This document shows positions 13,809 to 22,749 of a DNA stretch of 22,799 nucleotides, one piece after another. Position 1 is the stretch's first letter; each line of letters starts with the position of its first letter. Where the stretch lies: NCBI GenBank assembly GCA_019420065.1, contig JAHZHX010000033.1, positions 1-22,799 of the forward strand. The letters run 5' to 3'. The DNA is from Clostridiales bacterium. Its GTDB lineage: Bacteria > Bacillota > Clostridia > Christensenellales > Aristaeellaceae. Both the position numbers and the translations under genes were made by a program. The notes under the pieces were generated by a model. The model had not been told where the DNA came from. It saw nothing but the letters and a program-made list of their open reading frames with translations, and ran no database searches.

Positions 13809-16800
13809 ATGAACGCGGATCTTCCCAGACTTTCAACGATGCTTCATTCCCTGCGGCGGACAGAACGCCTGCTTTGCTCCGCCGAAAGACGCGATATTCC
13901 GCCCGCCGCCTGCTGGCTGCGGGATAACGCGCGCGCGCTTTACGGCGCGGCCTGCGCTTTGACGCAGGACAGCGCGCACCTGCGCCGCCGTGAATACGAC
14001 CGTCTGCGCCGCTTTGCCCGTCAGGCGTGCGAAAGCGCCCAGGGCGCGCTGCGCGAGGAGCAGCTTCGCCGCCGCATTCAGGAAGAGCAAAAAGACGCGC
14101 CTTTTACCATACGCGAGCTGCGGGCGCTGCCCGGCATGCTTTCTTTATGCTGCCTCAGCCGCCTGTGCCGCCAGCTGCCCGTTGTCGAACAGGAGCTGCG
14201 CGATTGGCGGGCAGGCGAAGCGCTGTGCAGCCGCATTCCTGATTTGACCCCGGAAACGCTGCCCGCCGCGCCAATCACGCTGTGGCGCGCCATGAGCCTG
14301 CTTTCCGCCGCCGGCAATCTCAGCGGCGCGCGCATGCTGGAGAGCGCCATGCGCGCCCGTGAAACCGCTCCGCAGGCGCTGTCCCGCCAGGCACGCGAGC
14401 AGCTGGAGAACACCTCCGCCGCCGTAGGCGCGTCGGTTACGCTGCTTTTGCAGCTTCCCCGGCTGGATTTTGCCCGTCTGCGTGAAAAATGCGGCGCGGC
14501 CTGCCATGCGCTGATGGCCGAGGAGACCTTCCGTCTGATGGACCGCGACAGCCGTGAAATGTACCTGACCGCCGTGTCCGACGTCGCCCGCCGCGCCCGC
14601 TGCGAGGAAACGCGCGTGTGCGAGGCCGCGCTCATGCTGTGCCGGGATCAGGAGGGCGTACAGGCGCAGGCCGGCTATTACCTGCTGGAAAACCGCGCCC
14701 CGCTCTACCGCGCTTTGGGCGCGCGCCAGCGCTTTCTTCCGCCGCAGAAAAAGATTGCCCCCTATGCCGCCCTTCTGTGCGCGCAGGCGCTGCTGGCGCT
14801 GACGCTCAGCCTGTTTTTGCTGCCGGTATGGGGCGCCGTTCCGCTTGCTTTCGTCATCGGGGAGCTTTTTCACCGCCTGACCGCCCGCCTGGCCGCGCGT
14901 CTTGCGCCGCCGCGCCGTCTTGCGCGCCTGCGCCCGGGCTGCTTTCCGGCCGGAACGCGCGCGCTGGTCGCCGTGCCCGCCGTCGTCACCCGGGAAAAGC
15001 AGGCTCTGCAGCTCGCCCGGCACCTGTCGGAATTATACCTGAGCAATGAAAACGCGCCGCTGGACTTTTTGCTGCTCAGTGATTTCAGCGAAAGCGGCGC
15101 TGCCCAAGAACCGGCAGACGAAGCGCTTCTCCAGGCCGAAAGCGCCGCCATTGACGCCCTCAACCGCGCCTACGGCAGACATTTTTTCCTTTTGCACCGC
15201 AGCCGCAGCGGCCCCAACGCGCAGGGACGTTTCTGCGGTCATGAGCGCAAGCGCGGCGCGCTGCTGCTGCTCAACCGCCTGCTCTGCGGCGAGGATGTAT
15301 CCGCGCAGCTCAGCCTCTGCACGCTGCCCGCCGAGGCCATGCAGGGGCGCTACCGCTATGTCATCACGCTGGACGCCGACACCTTCTTGCCCTTCTCGGC
15401 TCCCGAAAAGCTGCTGGGCGCGATGCTGCATCCGCTTCAGCGCGGCCGCGTAACGGTCATCCAGCCGCGCATGGTATCGCTCCCCATGCACGCAAGCACC
15501 CGCGCGCAGCGATATCTGGGCGGCGTTGGCGGCGCGGACGGCTACGGCGCGGCTGCCAGCGAGCTGTACCAGGATCTCTTTGGCCGCGGCTCGTTCATGG
15601 GCAAAGGCATTTACGAAACAGCGCCCTTTCTGCAAAAAACGCGCGGCCTGCCCGACAACCGCATCCTTTCCCACGACCTGCTGGAAGGCGAGCTGGCCGG
15701 GGCAGCCCTGGCTGACGATATCGTATGCTACGATGGGCACCCGCGCCGCGTTTCGGGCTTTCTCAAGCGCAGCCACCGCTGGATCCGCGGCGACTGGCAG
15801 CTGTTGCCTTATCTCGCGGACAAGCGTATGGACGCGCTTTCCCGCATCAAAATTGCCGATAACCTGCGCCGTTCGCTGCTGCCCGCCATGCGCATCCTCA
15901 CGCTGACGATCAGCGCGGCGCTGGGCGCGTATCTGCCCTTTGTGCTGGCGCTTTTGCCGGTATTTTCGGTTTCCGCGCTCTGCCGTCTGGCGCTTTTACC
16001 CTCGGAGGGGTATTCGGCGCTGGACGCCATCCTGCGCAGTCTATGGCGGCAGTTTGTCAGCGGTAAAAATCTGCTGGAATGGACAACGGCCGCGCAGGCC
16101 GAGGAAGGGGAGCTTTCCACCCTGCGCGCCGCGCTGCCGCCGCTTTTGGCCGGGGCCGCGCTGCTTTTGCTCTCCGCCCTGCGCCCCTTCCTGCCCGGAT
16201 TTCTGCTGGGCGCGGCATGGCTCTTCGCCCCGCTGCTTTGCCGGTATATTGACCAGGACGTCCGGCCTCAGGCGCGTCTTTCCCCCGCGCAGGAGCATTT
16301 TCTGCGCGAAACCGCCCGCGACACGCTGGGCTTTTTCCGCATGCACGCAAACGAAAAATCGCATTTTCTTCCCCCGGACAACGTGCAGGTATCCCCACCG
16401 CAGGAGGACGACCTGCGTGCCTCCCCCACCAACATTGGCCTGTATCTGCTGACGCTGTGCGCCGCGCGGGAAATGGGGCTGCTGAAAACCGAGGAGCTGT
16501 TTGACCGCATGGCGCATGCCCTGGACACGCTGGAAAAGCTGCCCTGCTGGCATGGCGTGCCCTATAACTGGTACGACCTGAAAACGCTGGAGCCGCTTCC
16601 GCCGCGCTTTGTTTCCTCCGTGGACGCGGGCAACTGTCTGTTCTGCCTGCTGACGGCGGCGCAGGGGATGCGGCGCGCGCTGCGCGAAAACGGCGGCGGA
16701 CAGGGAGAGGACCTCCCCGAACGATTGGACGCGCTGGCCCGCCGCATGGAGCTGCACCGGCTCTACGATCGCCGGGAGGCGCTGTTCCACATCGGCTATG

Positions 16801-19800
16801 ACGCGGACAAAAACCAGCTGAGCCGCGGGCATTACGACCTGCTTGCCAGCGAGGCGCAGCTGCTTTCCTATGCCGCCATCGCCATGGGCGAAACGGGTGA
16901 AAAACACTGGTTCCGGCTGGGGCGTCCCTTTACGCGCGCACCGCAGCCAGCGCTTTTGTCCTGGAGCGGCACCATGTTTGAATACATGATGAGCGCGCTG
17001 CTGCTGCCCGCTTTCCCCGGATCGCTGCTGGACGTCTCGCAGCGCGGCTGCGTGCGCATGCAGCGCAAAGCCGGTCAGGGGGCGGTCTACGGCGTTTCCG
17101 AGTCCGCCTGCGCGCAGCTGGATCCCTCGCTGCGCTACCGCTATCAGGCCTTTGGCGTACCCGCCCTGGCGCTGGACGCCATCCGGGACAGCGGCGTATA
17201 CGCCCCCTATGCCGCCGCGCTGTCGCTGCGCTGCGCTCCCCGCGCCGCCGTACGGGCGCTGACCGAAATGAAAAAACGCGGCTGGTACGGCGAGCTGGGC
17301 TTTTATGAGGCCTGCGGCGTCGAAAACGGCGAAGAAAAAATCGTCAAAAGCTACATGGCACACCACCAGGGCATGCTTCTGTGCGCCATCTGCAACGTGC
17401 TGTGCCGCGATTACCTGCCAAAGCTTACGCTTTCTCTGCCGCGCATGTGCGCGCACCTGCCGCTGCTCAACGAAATGGCACCCCGCCGCGTTCCCCGCCT
17501 GCCGCGCCCCTTGCGCATGCACCGCGATCAAAAGGAGGAGCTGCCGCTGCGCATGCGCGCCGCGCGTACCATCCCGCCCGAGGCCCTGCTGCTCTCCGGC
17601 GGCGGCACGTCGCTGCTGATCGGCGGCGACGGCAGCGCGCACCTGTTTTCAGGCGCCGTATCGCTCACACGCTTTGATCCCCGCGTCGGGGCGCTGTCCG
17701 GCCCGCAGCTTTATCTGCGCTTTGACGACGGCGAAACGCTGCGCCTGACGGGCGGCGAATATACCTTTCTGGACGGCAGCGCGCAATGCACGCTCACCCA
17801 CCGCGGCGTCCGGACCGAGACGCGCGTTTGTCTGGATCCCACCACGGGCGGCGCGGTATACCGGCTGCGCCTGCGCAATACCGGCAGCGACCCGCTGCCC
17901 CTCACGACCGCCATGTATCTCGAACCGGCGCTGTGCGGCGCCAAAGAGGACAGCGCGCATACCGCTTTTTCCAATCTGTTTTTCTCCTGTGAAACGCAGG
18001 GGGAAACAGCCTGTTTGCTGCGCCGCCGCGACCGTTCCACCGGCCGCGAGCAGACGCTGTATCTGAGAACCCTCGGCATGCGGAACGTGGAATTCTGCTG
18101 CGACCGCGCCCTGGTCATCGGCCGCGAAGGCGACGCGGCGCAGCCCCAGGGGTTGGACGCGCCGCAATGGACGGCAGACGTCTGCCTTGACCCCTGCCTT
18201 GCCGCCCGCGCCGGTTTGACCGTGCCCGGCGGGCAGGAAATCATCCAATACTATCTTCTCGGCTCGCAAACGCCCGCCGAAGAAGAAATGGCCGAGCAAG
18301 CCTTTTCGCTCAGCGCGCTGCGCGCCCACGCCGCCCGCCGCCTGCTGGAGCTTGACACGCGTGAAGCCGCCATGGCCTGCCGCCTGGCCGGAGCGCTGTT
18401 TTTTGCCCGCGAAGGACAAATTCCCGGCGCGGTACCCGCCCTGTGGCAGCTGGGCGTAAGCGGCGACGTGCCCATTCTGCTTCTTTCCGCCCGCAGCGAA
18501 GAGGATGAAGGCGCGATCCTGCGCGTTGCCCGTCTCTTTTCCTTCCTGGCCGAAAACGGCGCGCAGGCCGAGATGATTCTGCTGCTGCCTGAGGAAGCGG
18601 GCTATGAGCAGCCGCTGCGCGCCTTCTGCGAGGGACTTCCCCTGCGCCCGGAGCTGCGCGCCCTCCAGGGACGCATCCGCATTTTTATGGGACTGGATGA
18701 CGCCAAGGCCGCGCCGCTCCATGCCCTATGCGCGCTGCGCCTGCTTGCCTGGGAGGAGCTTGGCAGCCAGTTTGAAGCCTGTCCGGACGCGCCGCGCCTG
18801 TTTCCCGGCGCTGCAGGCAGCCGTCTTACCCTGCCGCGGCTGCAAAAATGGAACGGCTTTGGCGGCTTTCTGCCGGGCGACGGCTACGTGATCGCCCATA
18901 CGCCGCCCGCGCCCTGGTGCCACATTCTTTGCTCGGAGCGCTTCGGCACGCTGGCCGGCGACGCGGGCGTTCTCTACTCCTACATTGACAACAGCCGTCT
19001 GCGCCGCCTCACCCGTGTGTGTCAGGACAGCATCGTCACCATGCCCAGCGAAGAATACTTTGTATTGGAAAACGGCCGCGCCTGGTCGCTGACCCCGCAG
19101 CCGCTGCGCAACGCCGCCTGCCATGTAAGCTACGAAATGGGCGCGGCGGTCTACCACAGCGCCATGCCCGGGCTGGAAACGCTCCTAACGGTCTTTTGCG
19201 ATCCCGACCTGCCGGCCGGCGGCCGCGCCATCCAGCTAAAAAACCTGGGCGTTGAAACGCGGACGCTGCGCGTCCTGTGTGCCGTCCGTTTTGCCCCAGG
19301 CGAGGATGGACGCGGCGCGGCCGTGGAAGCGGGCGGCGAAACGGCGCTGTGCCGGGGCGGCGGTCTGCCGGGAACGGCCTTTTTCACGCTGCGCGGCAGC
19401 CGCGCCCATACCGTCAGCGAATCCCTTTACGGCGTTTTGCGCGACGCGCGCCGTCCCGACGCGCAAAGTCCGGGAACGGTGGCGGTATTCAGCCGCGAGA
19501 TCACGCTGCGCGGCAAAGAGACCGCCTTGCTTGAGGCCTGGCTGGGCTATGCCGAAAGCGAGGAAGCGCTGCCCGCGCTGCTGTCCGCCCTGGGCGGCGT
19601 GCACGCGCGCGAACGCGCCGCCCGCGCCCATTGGCAGCATCGGCTTTCGGGGCTGCAATTCTTCCTGCCGGACGAGCTGCTCTCCCAGTATCTGAACACC
19701 TTCCTCCCCTATCAGATTCGCGCCGCGCGGCTGACAGCACGGGCGGGCTTTTACCAGTCCGGCGGCGCGTTCGGCTTCCGTGACCAGTTGCAGGATATGC

Positions 19801-21071
19801 TTTCCCTGGTGTATACTGAACCCGAGCGCGTTCGCGCCCACTTGCTGCTCAGCGCCTCAAGGCAATACGTGGAGGGCGACGTACAGCACTGGTGGCATCC
19901 GGGCGGCGCAGGCGTGCGCACCCGCATCAGCGACGATCTGCTCTTTCTGCCTTATGTGACGGCGCGCTATGTACAGGTTACGGAGGATGCCGCCGTGCTT
20001 TTGGCCCACGCGCCCTACCTGCGTTCGGAAGAGCTGAGCGAAGGCGAGCATGACCGCTACGAAACGCCCGAGGTCACGCCCGAAACCGGTACGCTCATGG
20101 AGCACTGCCTGCGCGCCATCTTCCGCGTGCGTTTGGGCGGGCACGGCATCCCTCTGATGCAGGGCGGCGACTGGAACGACGGCATGGACCGCGTAGGCGG
20201 CGAAAGCGCCTGGCTGGGCTTCTTTTATATTATGGTGCTGCGCGATTTCGCTCCCCTGTGCGCCAAGGAGATGCGCGCGCAGCTGGACGAAATGCGCATC
20301 CGTTTGCAGGCGGCCATGCAGGCGGCCTGGACGGGCAAATGGTTTTTGCGCGCCTGGTATCTGGACGGCCGCACCCTGGGCGCGCCGGACAGCGAGGTCA
20401 GCCGCATTGACCTGATCAGCCAATGCTTCGCCTGCTTTGCGGGCATGCCGCGCGACCAGGTGATGACCGCGCTGGACGCCGCCTGGGAATATCTGCACAA
20501 GGAAAAGGAGGGCATCACGCTGCTGCTCAGTCCGCCCTTCACGCCTGAGGAGGGCGCGGGATACATCGGCGCATACGCTCCCGGCGTGCGCGAGAACGGC
20601 GGCCAGTATACCCATGCCGTGCCCTGGTTCATGCGCGCGCTGCTCATGACCGGGCAGCAGGAACGCGCCTGGACGCTGCTGCGGGAAATTCTTCCCTACA
20701 ACCACAGCGACACGCATGAAAAAGCGCTGCATTACCGCGTGGAGCCCTACGCGCTGCCCGGCGACGTATACCTTTCCGGCCGCGGCGGATGGACCTGGTA
20801 CACCGGCAGCGCAGGCTGGCTGTATGACATTTTTCTGCGTGATTTTCTCGGTTTTGAAAAGCGCGGCGACACGGTGCGGCTCAATCCCCGCGTGCCTGCC
20901 GAGTGGGAGGAATGCACGCTGCTTTACCGCTATGGCGGCAGCCGCTATCAGCTTTGCGCGGTGCGCGGCGCGCCCTATGCAACGCTGGACGGTGAAAAAG
21001 CAGGCAATGGCTGCATCCGCCTGCGCGACGACGGCCGCGCGCACGAAGCAAGATTTCCGCTGAATTCCTGA
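13809..21071 (+). CDS. Cyclic beta-1,2-glucan synthase-like protein (GT84 - glycoamylase-like - GH94)
   Basis: This giant protein, about 2420 residues, has the layout of cyclic beta-1,2-glucan synthases (Cgs/NdvB/ChvB). Hydrophobic segments lie near residues 317-357, 696-730 and 775-812. The GT84 glycosyltransferase domain lies between the first two, with LDAD (D522, D524), HDLLEG and the R-S-H-R-W-I-R-G-D-W-Q motif around W658; it would use UDP-glucose on the cytoplasmic face. A glycoamylase-like middle domain follows, with GVPYNWYDLKTLEPLPPRFV near 915-940 and YMAHHQGM near 1182. In related proteins this region performs cyclisation. The C-terminal GH94 module, ending the protein, has GDWNDGMDRVG with likely catalytic D2124; it controls chain length by phosphorolysis. 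ATG 13809 has GGAGG at 13799-13803; ATG 13737 adds 24 residues but lacks a good ribosome binding site. Whether the product is cyclic or linear cannot be told. Confidence 0.87.
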   Translation: MNADLPRLSTMLHSLRRTERLLCSAERRDIPPAACWLRDNARALYGAACALTQDSAHLRRREYDRLRRFARQACESAQGALREEQLRRRIQEEQKDAPFTIRELRALPGMLSLCCLSRLCRQLPVVEQELRDWRAGEALCSRIPDLTPETLPAAPITLWRAMSLLSAAGNLSGARMLESAMRARETAPQALSRQAREQLENTSAAVGASVTLLLQLPRLDFARLREKCGAACHALMAEETFRLMDRDSREMYLTAVSDVARRARCEETRVCEAALMLCRDQEGVQAQAGYYLLENRAPLYRALGARQRFLPPQKKIAPYAALLCAQALLALTLSLFLLPVWGAVPLAFVIGELFHRLTARLAARLAPPRRLARLRPGCFPAGTRALVAVPAVVTREKQALQLARHLSELYLSNENAPLDFLLLSDFSESGAAQEPADEALLQAESAAIDALNRAYGRHFFLLHRSRSGPNAQGRFCGHERKRGALLLLNRLLCGEDVSAQLSLCTLPAEAMQGRYRYVITLDADTFLPFSAPEKLLGAMLHPLQRGRVTVIQPRMVSLPMHASTRAQRYLGGVGGADGYGAAASELYQDLFGRGSFMGKGIYETAPFLQKTRGLPDNRILSHDLLEGELAGAALADDIVCYDGHPRRVSGFLKRSHRWIRGDWQLLPYLADKRMDALSRIKIADNLRRSLLPAMRILTLTISAALGAYLPFVLALLPVFSVSALCRLALLPSEGYSALDAILRSLWRQFVSGKNLLEWTTAAQAEEGELSTLRAALPPLLAGAALLLLSALRPFLPGFLLGAAWLFAPLLCRYIDQDVRPQARLSPAQEHFLRETARDTLGFFRMHANEKSHFLPPDNVQVSPPQEDDLRASPTNIGLYLLTLCAAREMGLLKTEELFDRMAHALDTLEKLPCWHGVPYNWYDLKTLEPLPPRFVSSVDAGNCLFCLLTAAQGMRRALRENGGGQGEDLPERLDALARRMELHRLYDRREALFHIGYDADKNQLSRGHYDLLASEAQLLSYAAIAMGETGEKHWFRLGRPFTRAPQPALLSWSGTMFEYMMSALLLPAFPGSLLDVSQRGCVRMQRKAGQGAVYGVSESACAQLDPSLRYRYQAFGVPALALDAIRDSGVYAPYAAALSLRCAPRAAVRALTEMKKRGWYGELGFYEACGVENGEEKIVKSYMAHHQGMLLCAICNVLCRDYLPKLTLSLPRMCAHLPLLNEMAPRRVPRLPRPLRMHRDQKEELPLRMRAARTIPPEALLLSGGGTSLLIGGDGSAHLFSGAVSLTRFDPRVGALSGPQLYLRFDDGETLRLTGGEYTFLDGSAQCTLTHRGVRTETRVCLDPTTGGAVYRLRLRNTGSDPLPLTTAMYLEPALCGAKEDSAHTAFSNLFFSCETQGETACLLRRRDRSTGREQTLYLRTLGMRNVEFCCDRALVIGREGDAAQPQGLDAPQWTADVCLDPCLAARAGLTVPGGQEIIQYYLLGSQTPAEEEMAEQAFSLSALRAHAARRLLELDTREAAMACRLAGALFFAREGQIPGAVPALWQLGVSGDVPILLLSARSEEDEGAILRVARLFSFLAENGAQAEMILLLPEEAGYEQPLRAFCEGLPLRPELRALQGRIRIFMGLDDAKAAPLHALCALRLLAWEELGSQFEACPDAPRLFPGAAGSRLTLPRLQKWNGFGGFLPGDGYVIAHTPPAPWCHILCSERFGTLAGDAGVLYSYIDNSRLRRLTRVCQDSIVTMPSEEYFVLENGRAWSLTPQPLRNAACHVSYEMGAAVYHSAMPGLETLLTVFCDPDLPAGGRAIQLKNLGVETRTLRVLCAVRFAPGEDGRGAAVEAGGETALCRGGGLPGTAFFTLRGSRAHTVSESLYGVLRDARRPDAQSPGTVAVFSREITLRGKETALLEAWLGYAESEEALPALLSALGGVHARERAARAHWQHRLSGLQFFLPDELLSQYLNTFLPYQIRAARLTARAGFYQSGGAFGFRDQLQDMLSLVYTEPERVRAHLLLSASRQYVEGDVQHWWHPGGAGVRTRISDDLLFLPYVTARYVQVTEDAAVLLAHAPYLRSEELSEGEHDRYETPEVTPETGTLMEHCLRAIFRVRLGGHGIPLMQGGDWNDGMDRVGGESAWLGFFYIMVLRDFAPLCAKEMRAQLDEMRIRLQAAMQAAWTGKWFLRAWYLDGRTLGAPDSEVSRIDLISQCFACFAGMPRDQVMTALDAAWEYLHKEKEGITLLLSPPFTPEEGAGYIGAYAPGVRENGGQYTHAVPWFMRALLMTGQQERAWTLLREILPYNHSDTHEKALHYRVEPYALPGDVYLSGRGGWTWYTGSAGWLYDIFLRDFLGFEKRGDTVRLNPRVPAEWEECTLLYRYGGSRYQLCAVRGAPYATLDGEKAGNGCIRLRDDGRAHEARFPLNS

Positions 21072-21112
21072 AATTCATTTTTCGTTCACACCTATGTAAA
21101 AAATACGCGCTA

Positions 21113-21121
21113 TGCTATACT
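21113..21121 (+). promoter_or_regulatory. Extended -10 promoter of the HtrA-like gene
   Basis: TGCTATACT is an extended -10 element (TGn plus TATACT), 63 bases before the start codon. TTCACA at 21085-21090 is a possible -35 box, but its spacing to this -10 is too long. The protease is therefore probably transcribed independently of the synthase. Confidence 0.5.
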
Positions 21122-21184
21122 TGCGTTCAGGAAAAAACGCAATCAAAATATATTTCCAAAGATTCTCGAAAGGAGCAATTTTTT

Positions 21185-22483
21185 ATGAAAAAGAACCACA
21201 GATTCCTCGGATTTGCCGCGCTGGTGCTTTCCGCCAGTCTCATCCTGTGCGCCATATTGTCGGCAAACGCCGCCGGCACGCTCAGCACGGCGGACATCAA
21301 CGCCATTGTCAACACCACGACCGACGCGGGGATGATCTCCAGCCCCTTCACGGCGGCGGTCAAGGCCGCGCGCGAGAGCGTGGTGCTGGTCAACAACTAC
21401 ACGACGACCACCTCCTACGGCTCCAATCCTTACAGCTTCGGCTACGGCTTTGGTTTCGGCTACGGCAACGGCCGCGGCGCCGCGACCGAACGCCTGGCGG
21501 GCACCGGCTCCGGCACGGTCATCAGCCCCTACGGCCATGTGCTGACCAACTATCATGTCATCGAGGACGCTTCGCGCGTGACCATTTCCGACGGTGAAAA
21601 AGAATACGAGGCCAGCATCGTCAACTATGACGAAAGCAAGGACATTGCCGTGCTGCTGTGCCCCGAGCTGAACCTGCCCGCCGCCCAGCTGGGCGACAGC
21701 GATCAGCTGCAGGAGGGCGAATGGGCCATCGTGATCGGCAACCCGCTGGGCGAGGACTTCTTCCGCTCCACCACGGTGGGCGTGGTTTCCTCCCTGGAGC
21801 GCGAGGTGGAAAGCGAGGGCACGGATAAGTACGGCCTGCGCAAGACCGTTTCCAACTCCATGATCCAGGTGGACGCGGCCATCAACTCGGGCAACTCGGG
21901 CGGCGGCATGTTCAACGTGCTGGGACAGCTGATGGGCATCCCCTCCCTCAAATACACCAGCAGCTTCCTTTCCTCCACCTCCATTGACAACATCGGCATG
22001 TGCATTCCCATCAACTCCGCCAAGGAGCTGATCCGCGACGCGCTGGAGCAGTACAACGGCGAAGAGGTGGACGCATATCTGGCCGAGAAGGCCAAGGAGG
22101 CCGACCGCCTGGACAACAACATTGACATGACCAACCGTCCCCGTTTGGGCGTGACCATTTCCACCCTGGATCAAAACAACGCAGCCGTGGCGCGCGGCGT
22201 GCTGCCCAGCGGCGCATGGGTGCAAACCGTTGAAGCCGGTTCCCCGGCGGAAAATGCCGGCATCCTGCCCGGTGACATCATTGTCGAAGCGGACGGCACC
22301 GTAATCGGCAGCAATACCGCGCTGCAAAACGTGCTTGCCCAGCACCAGGAGGGCGACGTGATCTCCGTTAAGGTCTACCGCGTGGAAAACGTGCTCTCCG
22401 CCCAGTACGTGAGCGATATTGGCGAAGGCGAGTATATCGACCTGACGGTGACGCTGCGCACCATTGAAGCGCCCGCTGCGTAA
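21185..22483 (+). CDS. Secreted or membrane-anchored HtrA/DegP-like serine protease with PDZ domain
   Basis: This 432-residue protein is an extracytoplasmic trypsin-like quality-control protease. The signal segment RFLGFAALVLSASLILCAIL ends at A-N-A/A near residue 29; it may be cleaved or stay as an anchor. The triad is H124 (LTNYHVIED), D153 (DESKDIAVL) and S238 (INSGNSGGGMFN). The usual GNSGGP is here GNSGGG, so the residue after the conserved Gly pair is changed. A single PDZ domain (about residues 330-420) has RLGVTIS at its start and AGSPAENAGILPGDIIVEAD in the middle. A Gly/Tyr/Phe-rich stretch (SYGSNPYSFGYGFGFGYGNG, about residues 77-98) sits before the protease domain. It starts at ATG 21185 after AAAGGAGC (21168-21175). 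It lies downstream of the glucan synthase but has its own promoter-like element. Confidence 0.92.
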   Translation: MKKNHRFLGFAALVLSASLILCAILSANAAGTLSTADINAIVNTTTDAGMISSPFTAAVKAARESVVLVNNYTTTTSYGSNPYSFGYGFGFGYGNGRGAATERLAGTGSGTVISPYGHVLTNYHVIEDASRVTISDGEKEYEASIVNYDESKDIAVLLCPELNLPAAQLGDSDQLQEGEWAIVIGNPLGEDFFRSTTVGVVSSLEREVESEGTDKYGLRKTVSNSMIQVDAAINSGNSGGGMFNVLGQLMGIPSLKYTSSFLSSTSIDNIGMCIPINSAKELIRDALEQYNGEEVDAYLAEKAKEADRLDNNIDMTNRPRLGVTISTLDQNNAAVARGVLPSGAWVQTVEAGSPAENAGILPGDIIVEADGTVIGSNTALQNVLAQHQEGDVISVKVYRVENVLSAQYVSDIGEGEYIDLTVTLRTIEAPAA

Positions 22484-22516
22484 TTCCGGTGCAAGACCGT
22501 TGAAAGCGGAAACGTT

Positions 22517-22550
22517 AGGGAGGCGGCTTTTGAGTCAAAAGCCCCTCCCT
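22517..22550 (+). terminator. Long hairpin after the HtrA-like gene
   Basis: AGGGAGG (22517-22523) plus GGCTTTTG (22525-22532) pairs with CAAAAGCC (22536-22543) plus CCTCCCT (22544-22550). This gives a 15-bp stem with one bulged C and a 3-base loop. No T-run follows, so termination may be weak or the hairpin may protect the mRNA. Confidence 0.65.
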
Positions 22551-22555
22551 ATAAC

Positions 22556-22585
22556 CCACCCGAAAACCAATCGGTTGTCGGGTGG
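22556..22585 (+). terminator. Second hairpin in tandem after the HtrA-like gene
   Basis: CCACCCGA (22556-22563) pairs with TCGGGTGG (22578-22585), and inside it AACC (22565-22568) pairs with GGTT (22573-22576). It follows the first hairpin by five bases and is followed by the short ATTTACGTT. Confidence 0.55.
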
Positions 22586-22728
22586 ATTTACGTTAATGGC
22601 GGCAGCGGGGGAGAACGCCGGTTCAGGCGATACAAGATCGCCGTGACCCGTCTTGCGGCCCGGCTACGGCTTCGCCGCTTTGCGCAGCAGAGCTGCGCAT
22701 CCCCCACCGCCTTGGTTGCATGCAAAAA
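22586..22728. other. Gene-poor, hairpin-rich stretch
   Basis: I see no convincing gene here. Three further hairpins can be drawn: GGCGA (22626-22630) with TCGCC (22638-22642); CGGC (22667-22670) with GCCG (22674-22677); and the perfect TGCGCAGC (22681-22688) with GCTGCGCA (22692-22699). The stretch could be an intergenic repeat or a structured RNA; nothing decides between them. Confidence 0.4.
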
Positions 22729-22749
22729 CGGCTGTCATCCGGCAGCCGT
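22729..22749 (-). terminator. Minus-strand rho-independent terminator of a gene beyond the window
   Basis: Read on the minus strand, ACGGCTG (22743-22749) and CAGCCGT (22729-22735) form a 7-bp stem. It is followed by TTTTTG (22723-22728). It suggests a convergent gene entering from the right edge. Confidence 0.6.

Noticed and set aside
16041..17642. Minus-strand open frame of 533 codons opposite the glucan synthase
   Set aside because: It lies wholly inside the synthase gene, lacks domains and a ribosome binding site, and its composition is that of the reverse strand of GC-rich codons. Similar antisense frames occur along the whole gene.
22500..22514. Catabolite-response-element-like sequence TGAAAGCGGAAACG
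   Set aside because: It matches the consensus with one mismatch, but lies after the stop codon of the HtrA-like gene and far from any promoter, so chance is likely.
22464..22646. Plus-strand open frame of 60 codons overlapping the HtrA-like stop
   Set aside because: It crosses two strong hairpins, has no ribosome binding site, and its peptide resembles no family.
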